A stretch of 64,000 nucleotides of DNA, from the NCBI RefSeq assembly GCF_027409185.1, contig NC_084464.1:46847095-46911094 (forward strand), written 5' to 3'. Below the pieces are notes generated by a model. That model had not been told where the DNA came from. It saw only the letters and a list, made by a program, of their open reading frames with translations, and ran no database searches. Shown here piece by piece: positions 1-11,126 of this stretch (positions within the stretch are counted from its first letter, which is position 1; every line of letters begins with the position of its first letter). A program made the translations under genes and the position numbers. The DNA is from Cynocephalus volans (taxonomy: Eukaryota; Chordata; Mammalia; Dermoptera; Cynocephalidae).

Positions 1-822
1 GTTTGAACCCCGTGTTCTGATTTATAGCTCGTACCAGAAGGAATGGCAGGGAGGAAATCAACTTAAGGGGAAGGGCTAGACGGAATGACCTACTGACCAT
101 GAGGTTGAAAGGAGAATTTAAGATGACTGGTGTTTCCAGCAAAAATGGTCACAGGTCTGGTGCTGTCACATGAGGGCCAGGAGAGGGAAGCTGATGAAGA
201 ATCTGAATGGGTCACATGTGGGGTTTTTGCAGGCTATTAGATGGAGGGGTTCCTGGCACTAGGTTTGGTCAAACATTGGGAGGAAGAGGAATAGTTGTTT
301 AGAGGGATTTCCAGGCTCTGGCTTGGGTGGTCAGTGGGGTCCTGCATCCACAGTAGGACTGTAGGACGTGGGAAAGGCTCGGCTATGTACTGGAATTGAG
401 TGGAGAGGGATAACACCAGAAAAAGGCTACAAATGTGTACTCTACTCTTCCCTCCTCATCTGTCTTTCTCTGCACGAAGAGAGCTGGTCTTGCTTAAGTG
501 GATCACAAGTAGTATACGAACCCCTCTTTGTATCTGACCTTTCATAGAGTGAAACGTGAAATCTAAGGAATAGAAAACTTCTTAAATTCATTAGCCAGCA
601 ACTACCAAATCATAAGGCCATCCCTCAGAACAGGACATTGTCTAACTTGGTTAGAGAGACACATTTATGGTTATCTGCTATCCCTCCTCCTTTGGTGTAT
701 TACTAAAACTAAATTGAAGGAAGGCAAGGATGCTCTCAGGGCCACTCCTGGCCCAGATGGAGACAGAATTAGAGAAAGGCACCCCTAAGACTCTGTACTG
801 CCATCTGCTGGAAGCCAGTCAG
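1..822. other. Intergenic, nothing recognised
   Basis: I see no gene, tRNA-like SINE or simple repeat here. A 75-codon open frame at 730-957 has no family resemblance that I recognise, and it runs into the duplicated segment described next. In the human arrangement this side of FANCE faces PPARD, so intergenic DNA is expected. Confidence 0.5.
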
Positions 823-1352
823 AATAAATGTAAAATCTACACTGGCTATGATGCTAGCAGTGCCTGCTTCAACGTGATAGTTTTGTGCAATGTACAACCT
901 GCCCAACCTTATGTGTCAGCCTTGAGTACCCCTTATACCTGGGGCAACAGGGCTTGAAGGCAATGGTCTTCTCTCCTTCTGCCCTCTCATAGCCAGATCT
1001 GATGCCAGTTCTTCATGCGGGGGAATGGCCGCTGCCCCTTCAAATCTGACTGCATCTACCTACACCAGCTCCCAGCTATGGCCTCGGCCTCTGGTCATTC
1101 CTGGCCGAAGAGTGTGCAACTGACCTCTGGGTGTAAGGTGGTAACAGCAGAAATATGGGGCAGGGGAGGCTACTGGTCATGGCTTATGATAAATGTCTGT
1201 GATAAATGTAAAACCTACGTATGATGTCTGTGATGTTAATGGTGCCTACTTAGATGTGGCACCTTTGTGCTGTGTATAACCTGCCCAACCTTATGTGTGA
1301 GCCTTGAGTTCCCCTGTTTCTGGGGCAACTGGGGTTGAAGCTAATGGGTTTT
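823..1352. repeat. Diverged direct duplication (823-970 and 1201-1351)
   Basis: Two stretches about 378 bp apart resemble each other along most of their length. Both contain ATAAATGTAAAA near the start, then ACCTGCCCAACCTTATGTGT, then CCTTGAGT and TGGGGCAAC further on. Both are followed by a pyrimidine run ending in TAG (near 992 and 1377). They are diverged, not a recent duplication. The CCCH-like fragment lies between them. The family was not identified. Confidence 0.6.
1003..1224 (+). pseudogene. Possible makorin-type CCCH zinc-finger fragment
   Basis: In the frame of 1003, codons give Cys (1003), Cys (1033), Cys (1048) and His (1057), spaced C-X9-C-X5-C-X3-H, with a CPF-x3-C-x-Y-x-H core. 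This spacing and the CPF tripeptide resemble the CCCH fingers of makorin proteins. A TGA stop lies directly in front of the first Cys (1000-1002), and the downstream residues do not resemble makorin. The most I can support is a decayed fragment of a CCCH-finger gene or retrocopy. A separate open stretch at 1407-1533 is not recognised. A chance match is quite possible. Confidence 0.3.
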
Positions 1353-1533
1353 CACTGATTTTTCTCTCTATCCTAGGTGCTGGGCTCAACATCATTCCTA
1401 TGGGGTGCTGAGCCAGAGGATGATGTGTTCTTCATGGACTGTGTCCTGGCCATGGCCTTCTGGGGTTCAGAACTCCTGCTGGATACCCACAGTTCTTACC
1501 ATGGCCTTCTGAAACCAGGATCAACTTGAGGGT

Positions 1534-2355
1534 GATGGGGGTGATGGGAAGGGGTTGCTAGGTGGTAGGACTTTCCCTTTTGGGGCTTGGTGGGGGGCAA
1601 AAGTAGCAAATTCTCCATCCCTATGAACTGTAGAAGTGACCCAGCTAGGGAACATGGGGAGGGGTGGAGGGCCCTCAGAATGAGGAAGGGTTCTCACCTT
1701 CTTGCCAGGGCCTTGGTTTTTAACTTTGCTCTTTTTGAAAGAAAACCAATAAAATGCATCTAAGCCATCAATCACTGCTGGTGTCTGAAGAGTGATCTGC
1801 TCAGTCCAGAACCCACTCCCAAAGGGAATAAGGCTTCTTCTGCATTCAGTCTGTTGCAATATTACCCATCACTTAGCTTCTGAAAAACCTCACTGTACGC
1901 TCATAAGAGAATGAGAGTGGAAAAGGCAATAACATCTTTGCATTACAAATATCGCAATGACCTCATGAACTCTGTGAAAGGGTCTTGGGATGCCCCAGGA
2001 TCCTTGAACCATGTTTAGAACTCTGTTCGCCTTCCAGATGGCTAGAATGCAGCCCTTGATGGGCAGAAGCCATAGCCATACAGATTAAAGCTGTAATTGA
2101 GGATGGGCAGGGCAGTGCAGCTGTTTAGCATTCTTGGCCCTGCCCACTACTTGTCAGGGTCCGCCCCCTCGACAGCTAGTGTTTGGAAGACCAAAAACAT
2201 CCCCTATGAAGTTAGAACTGCTTACCTGAAATAGACTGGAAGAAACTCCTTTCTTACTATTTTGTCCTTTGCAAAGCAGGCACGATGTAAGAAATATACC
2301 TTAGTCTATTCCAACAGCTCCCTTAGAATCATTTTGGAAAAAATAAAAATTTGGC
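1534..2355. other. Intergenic, nothing recognised
   Basis: I found no coding, RNA or young repeat signal here. Short open frames on the minus strand (1521-1859) lack any recognisable motif. Confidence 0.5.
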
Positions 2356-2359
2356 TCTA

Positions 2360-2826
2360 ACAGAAATCAGATCAAGCTTAAAATACTCCCATGGCTTCCC
2401 ATACAAGAGTGAAAGCCAAAGTCCTCTCTACGATCTCAGGCCTCACAAGCTTTGGCCTGGTTACCTCTCTGATCTCATCTCCAGCTACTCACCACAACTG
2501 CCCTCCACTCCAACCCTGCCTCTACCCCAGGGCCTTTGCATTCGCGGTTCCCTCTGCCTGAGATGGTCTCCCAACAGATTTCTACTTGGCTTGCTAACCT
2601 CATCTCTGTCAGGTTCATCTTGCCTGACCACGCTGTTTAAAATTACCTTACCCAATCTTCCTTCAATGCTATATTCTTGAAAGCACTTATCACAGTAGAA
2701 TCGTGTACTTATTTAGCTTTCTGTCTCTCCCTACTTGGTATATCAGCAACAATAAGGGTGATGATCTCGTTTTGTTCCCTGTATTCCCAGTTAGGAGGCT
2801 CTCAGTAAACATTTATTGAATGAATG
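2360..2826 (+). repeat. L2 LINE 3' fragment
   Basis: The segment follows the 3' end of LINE-2: a TGGCTTCCCA start, 'CTCAGGCC...GGCCTGGTTACCTCTC', 'CAGGGCCTTTGCATT', 'CTGACCACGCTGTTTAAAAT' and 'GCACTTATCACAG'. It ends in the typical 'CTCAGTAAACATTTATTGAATGAATG' type tail. It is old, with many substitutions. The 109-codon frame inside it is not a gene. Confidence 0.8.
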
Positions 2827-3117
2827 GATGTGTGGGGCAGCAGAAGCTGGGAGGATGTGAAGTACAAGCTGGTCCCCCAAGCAAGGTTTATGAGGCTCTG
2901 TGGGGCTCTTCTCCCCTTTCCCTTTCTTCCTACCCTCTGCATTGACCCTTTCGGCTGAAGCCTGCCTCCTCCAGCAGACTTCCTTCAACTGAAACTGGGA
3001 GGTGGAGCCACTGCTGGCCCCCTGTAAACAAGGTCTTTGAGAGTTTGAGAGGAAGTTCACAAGAAAGTCTTTGGTCATATTGATGGTGTTAGGTTTTACT
3101 GTGACCCCATTCTCATG
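2827..3117. other. Intergenic, nothing recognised
   Basis: Unique-looking sequence between the L2 tail and the SINE that carries the provirus. No gene or repeat was identified. Confidence 0.5.
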
Positions 3118-3135
3118 GATATTTGTATATCATAC

Positions 3136-3210
3136 TTTTTTTTAATTGTTGTTGGCTGGACAGTAGGGGGATCCGAACCCTTGACCTTGGTGTTATAATA
3201 CCATGCTCTA
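3136..3210 (-). mobile_element. tRNA-Ile-like SINE monomer, 3' part, split by provirus
   Basis: Reversed, this reads as the monomeric tRNA-Ile-derived SINE seen elsewhere in the window: box B-like GGTTCGGATCC core, 'CCAAGGTCAAGGG', then a tail of A's. The remaining part of the element (AACCAACTG) is found 8.2 kb away at 11428-11435, directly after the 3' LTR. The whole SINE is flanked by a target-site duplication, GATATTTGTATATCATA at 3118-3134 and GATATTTGTACATCACA at 11436-11452. The SINE was therefore there first, and the provirus inserted into it. Confidence 0.85.
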
Positions 3211-3507
3211 TTAGGTCGTATGATAACCCTTTCGGCCTCGCCCCATCATGGCGCTGGCTACCCTTCTCTTCCGCCTTCTCCTTCCTGCCGGGGTGAATCG
3301 CACGCCAATCAGCACAGGCTCCCTGCTCCTGGCCCCTTAGCAACGCAATCCATCCAATCCCCGAACGCCCCGTGTCCTCAGCAAACCTATCAGCTCTCTT
3401 CTAACCCTATAAAAGCAGATATGCCGGCTGAACAAAAAACCTTCTCTGGCGAGCTGCCTTGCGTTTGTGTCCCATCCTTTACCTGGTGCTGAATTTTATT
3501 CCTTTCA
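3211..3507 (+). repeat. 5' LTR of the provirus
   Basis: Starts TTAGGTCGTA and ends TTTCA. It contains a CCAAT box (3305-3309) and a clear TATAAAA box (3408-3414). Compared with the 3' LTR it lacks about 20 bp near 3290 (a segment present in the 3' LTR around 11206-11230) but keeps about 20 bp around the TATA box that the 3' LTR has lost. The ends are not the canonical TG...CA; the start reads TATTAGG or TTAGG depending on the boundary chosen. Confidence 0.88.
3408..3414 (+). promoter_or_regulatory. TATA box in 5' LTR
   Basis: TATAAAA about 100 bp before the LTR end and 100 bp after a CCAAT box, the usual spacing for a gammaretroviral U3. The homologous stretch is deleted in the 3' LTR. Confidence 0.7.
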
Positions 3508-3508
3508 T

Positions 3509-3526
3509 TGGTGCCGAAACCCGGGA
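3509..3526 (+). other. Primer binding site, tRNA-Phe type
   Basis: TGGTGCCGAAACCCGGGA is the complement of the 3' end of tRNA-Phe (including CCA). It starts one base after the 5' LTR. Phe-primed class I elements are the HERV-F and ERV-Fc lineages; tRNA-Pro, His, Glu or Lys primers would read differently at positions 4-12. Confidence 0.85.
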
Positions 3527-4111
3527 GGCGGGATTGTCCACTGTGGGCCCCGTCTCCGTCTCAACCAAGGTGGCTCGCCCTCGTCCACCTTTTCAGGCGC
3601 TGACTCTTCGCACTCACCACCGCTTCCTCCCTTGGGTAAGTCTCCCTTATAGGGCTGCCACCCTCTTCTGGGCTACAGCAGAGCAGTTATTGACCAACAA
3701 GGCTCCAATGCTCTTAAGAGATGTAAAGTTGCACCCCATTAAGACCTTTACGGTAGTGGCGGACCCTCCAGCTATCCACTCCCTTCTCTCCAGGAGCCTT
3801 TGAGCGTGAGGGTTCAGGGTGGAGGCTCCTTTCTGCTTCTCTCTCTCTCTCTCTCTAGACGCTAAAACGGGTTCCAAAAATCCTAGTACTAGATTCCTCA
3901 TGGCCTCCGTCACTGTGCCTCCTGGGAGCTTGAAGTGTGGGTGACGACCCTCACTCTCCTCCTAATCCAGTTCCTATAGAACCTCCGTGGCTCACAAACT
4001 CCTCGGGGGACGACTCCTGGATTTTGCTGACCCACTTCCGGCCTGGGGATTCATTTCCTCGTTTTCTCTTTTTCTCTTCCTCTTGATTTCCTTATCTCTG
4101 TCCACTTCACA

Positions 4112-5597
4112 ATGGGAGCCTCCTCATCCCTTCCAGAAACCTCGCCCCTCAAATGCTTACTCAGAAACCTTACTGTACTCTCCCTTACACCAGATATCAA
4201 GCCAAAGCTCTTGATCAGATTTTGCACTCAAGATTGGCCCCAGTACCCCCTGGACAACCAAAACCATTGGCCTTTTGAGGGATCCCTAGACCCAGACCTC
4301 CTTCGCGACCTTTTTAACTACTACTGCCAGCGCCTCAAAGGGTGGAAGGAGATCCCCTATGTCAAGGCCTTTTGCCTCCTCAGATAAAATCCCCATCTTT
4401 GTTCTTCATGCTCTCCCTCCCAAGTCCTTCTGGCCTGTAAGTCTCCACCCCTTCTTGACCCTCCTACTTTCGATCCTGCGGACGAACCACCCGCATACTG
4501 CCCGTCTCCCTCCGCCCCCACTTCCCCCTCCGCCTCAGTTTCCTCTCCGCTGTCTTCCATTTCAGCTTCCCCTTCCACTCCAATTCCACAGCTGCCCCCC
4601 ATTTCCCCTCCTCCCACAAAACCTTTTAGTCCTCCATGGGCTAGATCACAGGGGCTCCCTCCAGTCCCTCCCACTATCTTCGAGAGGTGGCTGGCCCAGA
4701 AGGGGTAATCAGAGTTCATGTACCTTTTTCCATCTCTGATCTCACACAATTAGAGAAGAAACTGGGCTCCTTTACCACTGACCGCACCACCTATGTTAGG
4801 GAGTTTCCGTGGATCCTGCAGGCTTACAGTCTCACACACCATGACATATACATGTTGATAGCTAACACTCTCCTTCCTGAGGAGCGAAGGCGTGTATGGG
4901 AATTGGCCCGAGCCTATGCAGACGAAACACACAGGACTAATCCTAACCACCCTACAGGTCCCAATGCAGTTCCAGAACAGGATCCCCAATGGGATTATAA
5001 CACCCCTATTTGCATAAATTCCTGTGATGTTTTTGCTTCCTGCCTTGTAGCTGGCCTTAAACGGGCTGCTCAAAAAGTTGTAATTTTCCAAAAGGTGCAG
5101 GAAGTAATACAGAAAAAGGAAGAAACCCCTTCCGAATTTTTAGACAGGTTAACCAAGGCCCTTCAACAATATACCAGTCTAGACCCAGAAACCCCAGATG
5201 GTTGTCATGTTTTAATGACCTATTTCCTAGCCCAGAGCTACCCCAACATTAGGGCTAAATTTAAAAAGCTAGAGCAGGGGCCTGCTACTCCTCAGACTGA
5301 AATTCTTACGGTGGCTTTTAAGGTTTTTCATAATAGAGAGGAGGAAAAGGAATGCCGCAAGCAGAGAGCTGATCAGGCAAATTTTCAGATGCTTGCATAA
5401 ATAATCCAAGGACAGCCGCAACCCAGGCGCCCACAAACCCATAAGCCGCCCCCTGGAACCTACTTTAAATGCGGAAAAGAGGGACATTGGGCAAAAGCCT
5501 GCCCCTCTCCTCGGCCTCCAACCACTCCCTGTCCCATGCCACAAAAGGGGCCATTGGGGATCTGATTGCCCTGCCACCTGAAGGGGAGAGGGGTCAA
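4112..5597 (+). pseudogene. Provirus gag remnant (MA, PPxY, CA, NC)
   Basis: Internal structural polyprotein of the virus. The ATG at 4112 opens with MGASSS, an N-myristoylation signal expected of matrix. The frame meets a TAA at 4385-4387, but the same frame continues through a proline-rich stretch holding a PPAY late-domain motif (4487-4498). Near 4690 the capsid region moves to another frame (4687-5400, 237 codons). It is well preserved, with a major homology region around 5095-5165. A TAA at 5398-5400 interrupts the nucleocapsid. The first zinc knuckle has Tyr at the position of its first Cys (5461-5463), while its later C, H and C are intact. A second knuckle-like CX2C...H...C pattern follows at about 5530-5570, with a frame disturbance. 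No functional Gag can be made. Confidence 0.88.
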
Positions 5598-5672
5598 TCA
5601 CCCCACAATCTAAGCCTGACCTGTTGGGACTAGCAGGAGAAGATTGATGGGGCCCTGGGTCTGTTCCCGACC

Positions 5673-8600
5673 ATGACCATCACGACACAGGAACCCAGGG
5701 TGCGGCTTGTGGTGGATGGGCGCCCCATATCCTTCCTCTTAGACACCGGAGCCACTTTTTTGGTCCTGAGGGAGTTCTGGGGCCCAACTACACCTTCCAC
5801 CTCTCCTATTGTCAGGGTAGGAGGTAAACAGATTTTCTCTCGTAAAACCCCCCTGTTAACATGCACCATGCAAGATGTTTCCACACCCTTCTCACACTCC
5901 TTCCTCGTCATGCCCCAATGTCCCATCCCTCTACTGGGAAGAGATATTCTCTCCCTTCTCAGGGTTATGACCAGCATCACCTCCCATGCCTCGCCTACCA
6001 CACAGTTTTTTATAGCACTCCTGGCCGACAACTTGGACTCACGGCCTCCTTTTCCAACATTAACTGAGCCTGTCAACACAGTTGTCTGGGACACGTCAAG
6101 CCCCTCCACTGCAAAGTGTTCTCCAATACACATTAGGCTTAAGGACCCCACTAAGTTTATATGCCAGGCCCAGTATCCCCTGACCACCACAGCCCTTCTT
6201 GGCCTTTGCCCCATCATTCAGGATTTACAAAAAAAGGGCCATCTCCGACCCACTCAATCACCTTTCAACACCCCTATACTAGCTGTAAAAAACCTAACAG
6301 GACCTATCGCGTGGTGCAGGATTTGCGCCTCATTAACTCCTCAGTCATCCCTATCCATTCCTTAGTGCCCAATGTCTATACCCTCCTTTCTAACATCCCA
6401 GCCACCACAACCCATTTTTCGGCTTTGGATTTAAAGGATGCTTTCTTCTCTATACTTCTAGCGCCAAGCTCTCAAGAAATTTTTGCTTTCACCTGGACTG
6501 ATCCTCACACCCGACACTCCAGACAGTTTACCTGGACTGTTCTCCCACAGGGATTTCGGGACAGTCCTCACATCTTTGGCCAGGTTTTAGCCCAGGATCT
6601 CCCTGATTCTTATGCCAACCACCCCGACTCCATGCTTCTTCAGTATGTAGATGACCTTCTCTTGTGCAGCCCCTCGTGGGAGCAATCTCAAACAGATGCC
6701 GCTCACCTGTTAAATCACTTAGCTAATAAAGGATATCGGGTCTCCCCACATAAAGCCCAAATTTCCCAGTCAACGGTAACCTAACTCGGCTTTCTCCTTT
6801 CCCCAGGGAAAAAGTCAATTACACTTAACAGAAAACAACTTCTCATGGACCTTCCCATTCCCCAAACAAAGGCTGAAATATTGCCATTTGGGGGATTAGC
6901 TGGATACTTCAGAGCCTGGGTCCCAAATTATTCCCTCCTGGCCAGACCTCTGTATAACCTAACTAAGGGTCCCCCTGATGAACCCCTACTCTCCTCCCCC
7001 CACCATCCCTTTTTTAAATTGTGACAGACCCTTGTACAGGCGCTGGCACTTCATCTCCCTGTTCTCTCTAAACCTTTCTTCTTGTACATCCATGAGAAGG
7101 GCGGACAGGCACTCGGGGTGTTGGGACAAAATTATGGACCCACCTTTGCTCCCGTAGCATACCTTTCTAAGCAGTTAGAGCCCACCGTCCGTGGATGGGC
7201 ACCCTGCATAAGGGCCCTAGCCGCCGGACAGCTCTTACAAAGGGAGGCATACAAATTAACTTTCAGGGCACCATTAACTATCCTTTCCCCCCACCACTTA
7301 AAGGATCTCTTGACATACAAGGGACTTCAATCCCTCCCTCCATCCAGGGTTTTGTCCCTTCTCACCTCCTTCCTCGAAAACCCTGACATCACCTTTCTTC
7401 CATGCCCCCCCCTTAAATCCTGCCACTTTACTTCCCATACCTTGTCCTTCAGGTATAGGCACCCCTTCCCATGATTGCCTGGAGGCCCTAGAAAACTTCC
7501 TGCCCTGTCACTCCTCTATTTCAGAAGGACCTCTCTCTCATCCCGATTACATTTGGTTTACGGATGGTAGTTCTTTCAGACAGGACTCTGCCCATTATGT
7601 AGGATATGCCGTAACCTCTCTCACTGAAATCATAGAAGCCAAATCCCTACCTCCAGGCACTACCAACCAACAGGCTGAGCTTATAGCAGTTACAAGAGCC
7701 TGTATTTTAGCCCAAGGTAAATCCCTCCTGCTTTACACTGACACCAAATATGTTTTCCACATCCTGTTGTCCCATGCTGCTGTGTGGAGGGAATGGGGCC
7801 TACTCACCACAAAATGAAACTCAATCACTAATTCATCCCTTATCACCAAACTTATAGAGGCCTCTCGTCCACCCATCCGGCTAGGGGTCGTTCACTGCAA
7901 GTCTCATCAGAAAGACAACTCCCCTATCACACAGGGCAATTCCAGGGCCGAGGCGGCTGCACGAACAGCGGCCATGAATCCTGAACATAAACCTGCTTAC
8001 CTTTTAGCCGCCCTCACTGACATACCCCCCGCGGACAATACGGCCCTGTTCCAGCTTCTACATGCTCTCTTCCACACTAGCCCCCAAACTTTAACAATCT
8101 TTTTACAAACTTTCTTTACGCTCACCCCTTTAGATAAATCCCTCCTACAGGAAATTTCCCTTACTTGTAAAGTCTGCCAGCGCTCTAACCCCAACACTCC
8201 TTTAAAACCTAAACCTTTCCCCTCCCACCAGGCCAGAGTTCACACACCTGCAGCTGATTGGCAGGTGGATGTCACTAACATGCTGCCTGTACGACGCACC
8301 AGATATCTCCTAGTGTTCGTAGATACCTTCTCTGGATGGGTAGAGGCCTTCCCCACATCTAATAAAAGGGTTATTACAGTGGCGTCCATCCTTCTCTCTC
8401 ATATTATCCCTAGGTTTGGAATGCCCACTTCGTTACAGTCAGACAATGGTCCTGAGTTTATCTCTCAGATTACCCAGAAAGTTTCCCAAGCTCTCTCTTT
8501 TCAGTGGCACCTACACTGTCCCTATTGTCCCCAGGCTTCCGGAAAGGTAGAGAGATCCAACAGAACTCTTAAAAATATTTTAACAAAATTATCCTTAGAA

Positions 8601-9080
8601 CTACACCTGGACTGGGTTCAGCTACTCCCGTTGGCCTTACTCAGGATAAGGGCTCTTCCAAAAAAACCCTCTCTGTTGTCTCCTTTTGAAATAATGTACG
8701 GGCATCCCCTCTTACCTCCAGGGCTCACTCCCTCACAGGGTCCAATACCGCCAGACCTCAATTTACCTCTCCTTTTCCATCTCCGCTCTGAACTTTGGAA
8801 ATTTCAAGACTGGCTTCTTCCTGACCCTGCTTCCTCTCAAAACTTCTTGCCTCTCCACCCTGGACAACTAATATATTACAACTCCCCAGAAGAAAAAGGA
8901 CCTCTCACGCCCAAGTGGGAGGGCCCCTACCCAGTTATTCTTTGCACCCCTACAGCCACCAAACTCTCTTTACCTGGTAACCGTTTTACTCCCTGGATTC
9001 ACATTTCTAGATTAAAACCAGACACCTGGAACCTCGTCCCCACCAGCGCCCAGGATATCTCAGAAGAGTCCCGAGGCTCC
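5673..9080 (+). pseudogene. Provirus pro-pol remnant (PR, RT, RNase H, IN)
   Basis: Protease, reverse transcriptase, RNase H and integrase regions occur in the usual order. Protease carries the DTGA active-site motif (5742-5753) in a frame open from 5673 to 6365. Reverse transcriptase begins near 6230 but changes frame around 6280. It continues at 6161-6784 with an LPQGF motif and an intact YVDD catalytic motif (6644-6655), then ends at a TAA at 6782-6784. Connection-domain coding reappears at 7082-7474 in another frame. RNase H follows in the integrase frame with TDGS (Asp at 7563) and a TGA at 7815-7817; its last carboxylate position reads Glu. Integrase is open from 7974: HX3H and CX2C zinc-binding residues, then the DDE triad at codons 8268, 8442 and 8550, then a GPY-type C-terminal module near 8920. 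The breaks make it non-functional. Confidence 0.92.
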
Positions 9081-9113
9081 CCTCCATCTACTCCTTCTCC
9101 CTCTTATTCTTGT

Positions 9114-10777
9114 CTTAACATTTTTAATATCCTCCTCCTCTTTCTCTTTATACTTCCTCAAAGTTCCTCTTCTTCTCTGTCTTACGTATGGAGATTTAAG
9201 GTGAGAGAGTCATACAAACACACACAACAAACACCAAAGTCACCCAATTTGGCCGCTACTGCGGACTGCTCCATCAAAGGTTGCTCCGAGGCTGTCACTA
9301 TCACTCTTTCCAATTCCAAGTTAGTTAAACAAGCCAATCATCCTTACCTTTGCTTCCTCTTTGATCGGACCCGCGATTACTGCCGCTGCTGGCCTGACAC
9401 CTATGGCGGCTGTCCGTACTGGTCATGTAAGATCCACTGGGGGTTAGGGTATGTGGGACAGCCTACTGGTAGGAGACTTTTTCAGTGTGACGGCAAACGA
9501 GAGTGTTCTTTAACCATCCAAGACCCATGGGACTGCCGATGGGCTACCAGGGTCCTTGCTTCTGTTTACTGTAATGGCTATGCTTCACACCCCTGTGGAA
9601 CTTTTGAAATATCCCGTGAGTATGTTCCTCTTCATGACCCTATATCTCTTGTCTCTACAGACATAAAACATCATGAACAGAACATCATATATACTCTTTA
9701 GAAAATGCCCCTTCCCTTCATGCCTTGGGCTCCCCTATATATACTTGGTTACAGATCATCTCTGATACCCTGTCCTTTTTAAACCAGACTGTTCCATCCA
9801 TTTCCCCCGGAAATTGCTTTTTGTGCGCCTCCTTGGCTCACCCCCTGCTTGCCGCTGTCCCAGTCAACAACACCGACTCACTCCTTCATCCAAACCCTTC
9901 CCAGGCCCCACTGCCCTCTTCACCCCTACCCAATGTTCCTTTGTGGGAGCCTGAGGACGGCAACCACACCCTCCTCCCTAGAACATGCCTGTGTGGCCCC
10001 ACTATTTCCAAACCTTTCAATGACCCCTTTTGCCAATACAGTCTTAACCTCACAAATACCACTCATGCATCACCTGGAACCTTTTTTTGGTGCAATGGAA
10101 CCCTTATCACCACTTTCCTCCCCAACATAACTTCTCCTAGCCTTCTTGTAACTGTTGTTCCCCAGCTCACCCTATACACCAGCTCAGAAATGTTTCACCT
10201 TCTTAACCCCACAGACCGACAGAAAAGAGCGGCTTTCCTCCCTATCTTGGTTGGTATGTCTTTAACCATTTCCGTCGCCAGTGCCGGCCTCTCGGGAGGA
10301 GCCCTGGGCCACTCTTTGTGGGCTGTCGAAGATATTAAATCCAAGTTAGAAAGGGCCCTCACATCCACGGCAGAATCTCTAACCTCCCTACAAAAACAAA
10401 TAACTTCTTTGGCCCAAGTGACCCTCCAGAACAGGAGAGCCCTTGATCTGCTCACAGCGGAAAAAGGTGGCACCTGCCTCTTCCTAAGAGAAGAATGTCG
10501 TTATTATATTAACGAATCGGGTATGGTAGAAAATAACATCATTAAACTCACTGAATTAGCTACCAGCCTGCCTGCCCCACCCGACTCCAGCCCATTCTCC
10601 TCTCTAATGTCCAACCCTCTCCTAACCTGGGTTTGGCCCATCCTCGGCCCCCTCTCTGGAATCCTTCTGGTATGCCTTTTTTTTTACCTTGTATACTCAA
10701 GTTTTTACAAACCCAAGTGGGCAAAATTTCTAACCAGACTTTTAACCAGCTTTTACTTAGAAACTACCAACTCCTAG
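9114..10777 (+). pseudogene. Provirus env remnant (SU/TM), split in two frames
   Basis: Envelope glycoprotein region. The N-terminal surface-subunit part (about 9114-9701) lies in the integrase frame with no stop in between, begins with a hydrophobic signal-like stretch and is cysteine-rich. It ends at a TAG at 9699-9701. The rest is open from 9725 to 10777 (350 codons) in another frame. It contains a CXXC motif (CFLC, 9815-9826), several N-glycosylation sites, an RQKR furin-type cleavage site (10217-10228) and a hydrophobic fusion-peptide region. A heptad region and an immunosuppressive-domain-like segment follow. Next comes C-X6-C ending at 10498, where the following codon is Arg and not the Cys of the CX6CC motif. 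A membrane span lies near 10620-10700. The frame break and the lost Cys argue against a working envelope. Confidence 0.9.
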
Positions 10778-11126
10778 CTAGTGATGAACCCTCCGCCTCT
10801 TCTCGGAAACTCACCACATGCTGATGAAACATACAGGACGCTATGGATTGCCTTCCTAGATGCCCTTTCCTCTGATGCCTGGCTACTACACCTGGTTTTT
10901 ACACATCAGGAGTGGACTCAACAGATTTATCGGCTTCTGGCTGCAGGGAACTTTCATCCATTTCACCCCCCAGGAGGTTCTTTTATATTCCACTATATTA
11001 TGGGGTCTCCTGACCATATTCCTCCCTGACACTCCAACCCCTTCCTAAACGACGCCCCCTACCAGCAGGAAGTAGCCAGAAAGAGAAACGTTGCCCTTTT
11101 CCTAACAAAACAAAAAGGGAGGAATA
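10778..11126 (+). other. Provirus 3' untranslated segment with polypurine tract
   Basis: Non-coding stretch between the env stop and the 3' LTR. It ends in a polypurine tract, AAAAAGGGAGGAA (about 11112-11124), the plus-strand primer of reverse transcription, immediately before the LTR. Short open frames here have no viral or cellular resemblance. Confidence 0.75.

Noticed and set aside
9725-10777. Envelope frame as a domesticated syncytin-type gene
   Set aside because: The surface subunit is split by a frame break, the frame's Met is internal, and the CX6CC motif has lost its last Cys. No evidence of selection can be seen in one sequence.
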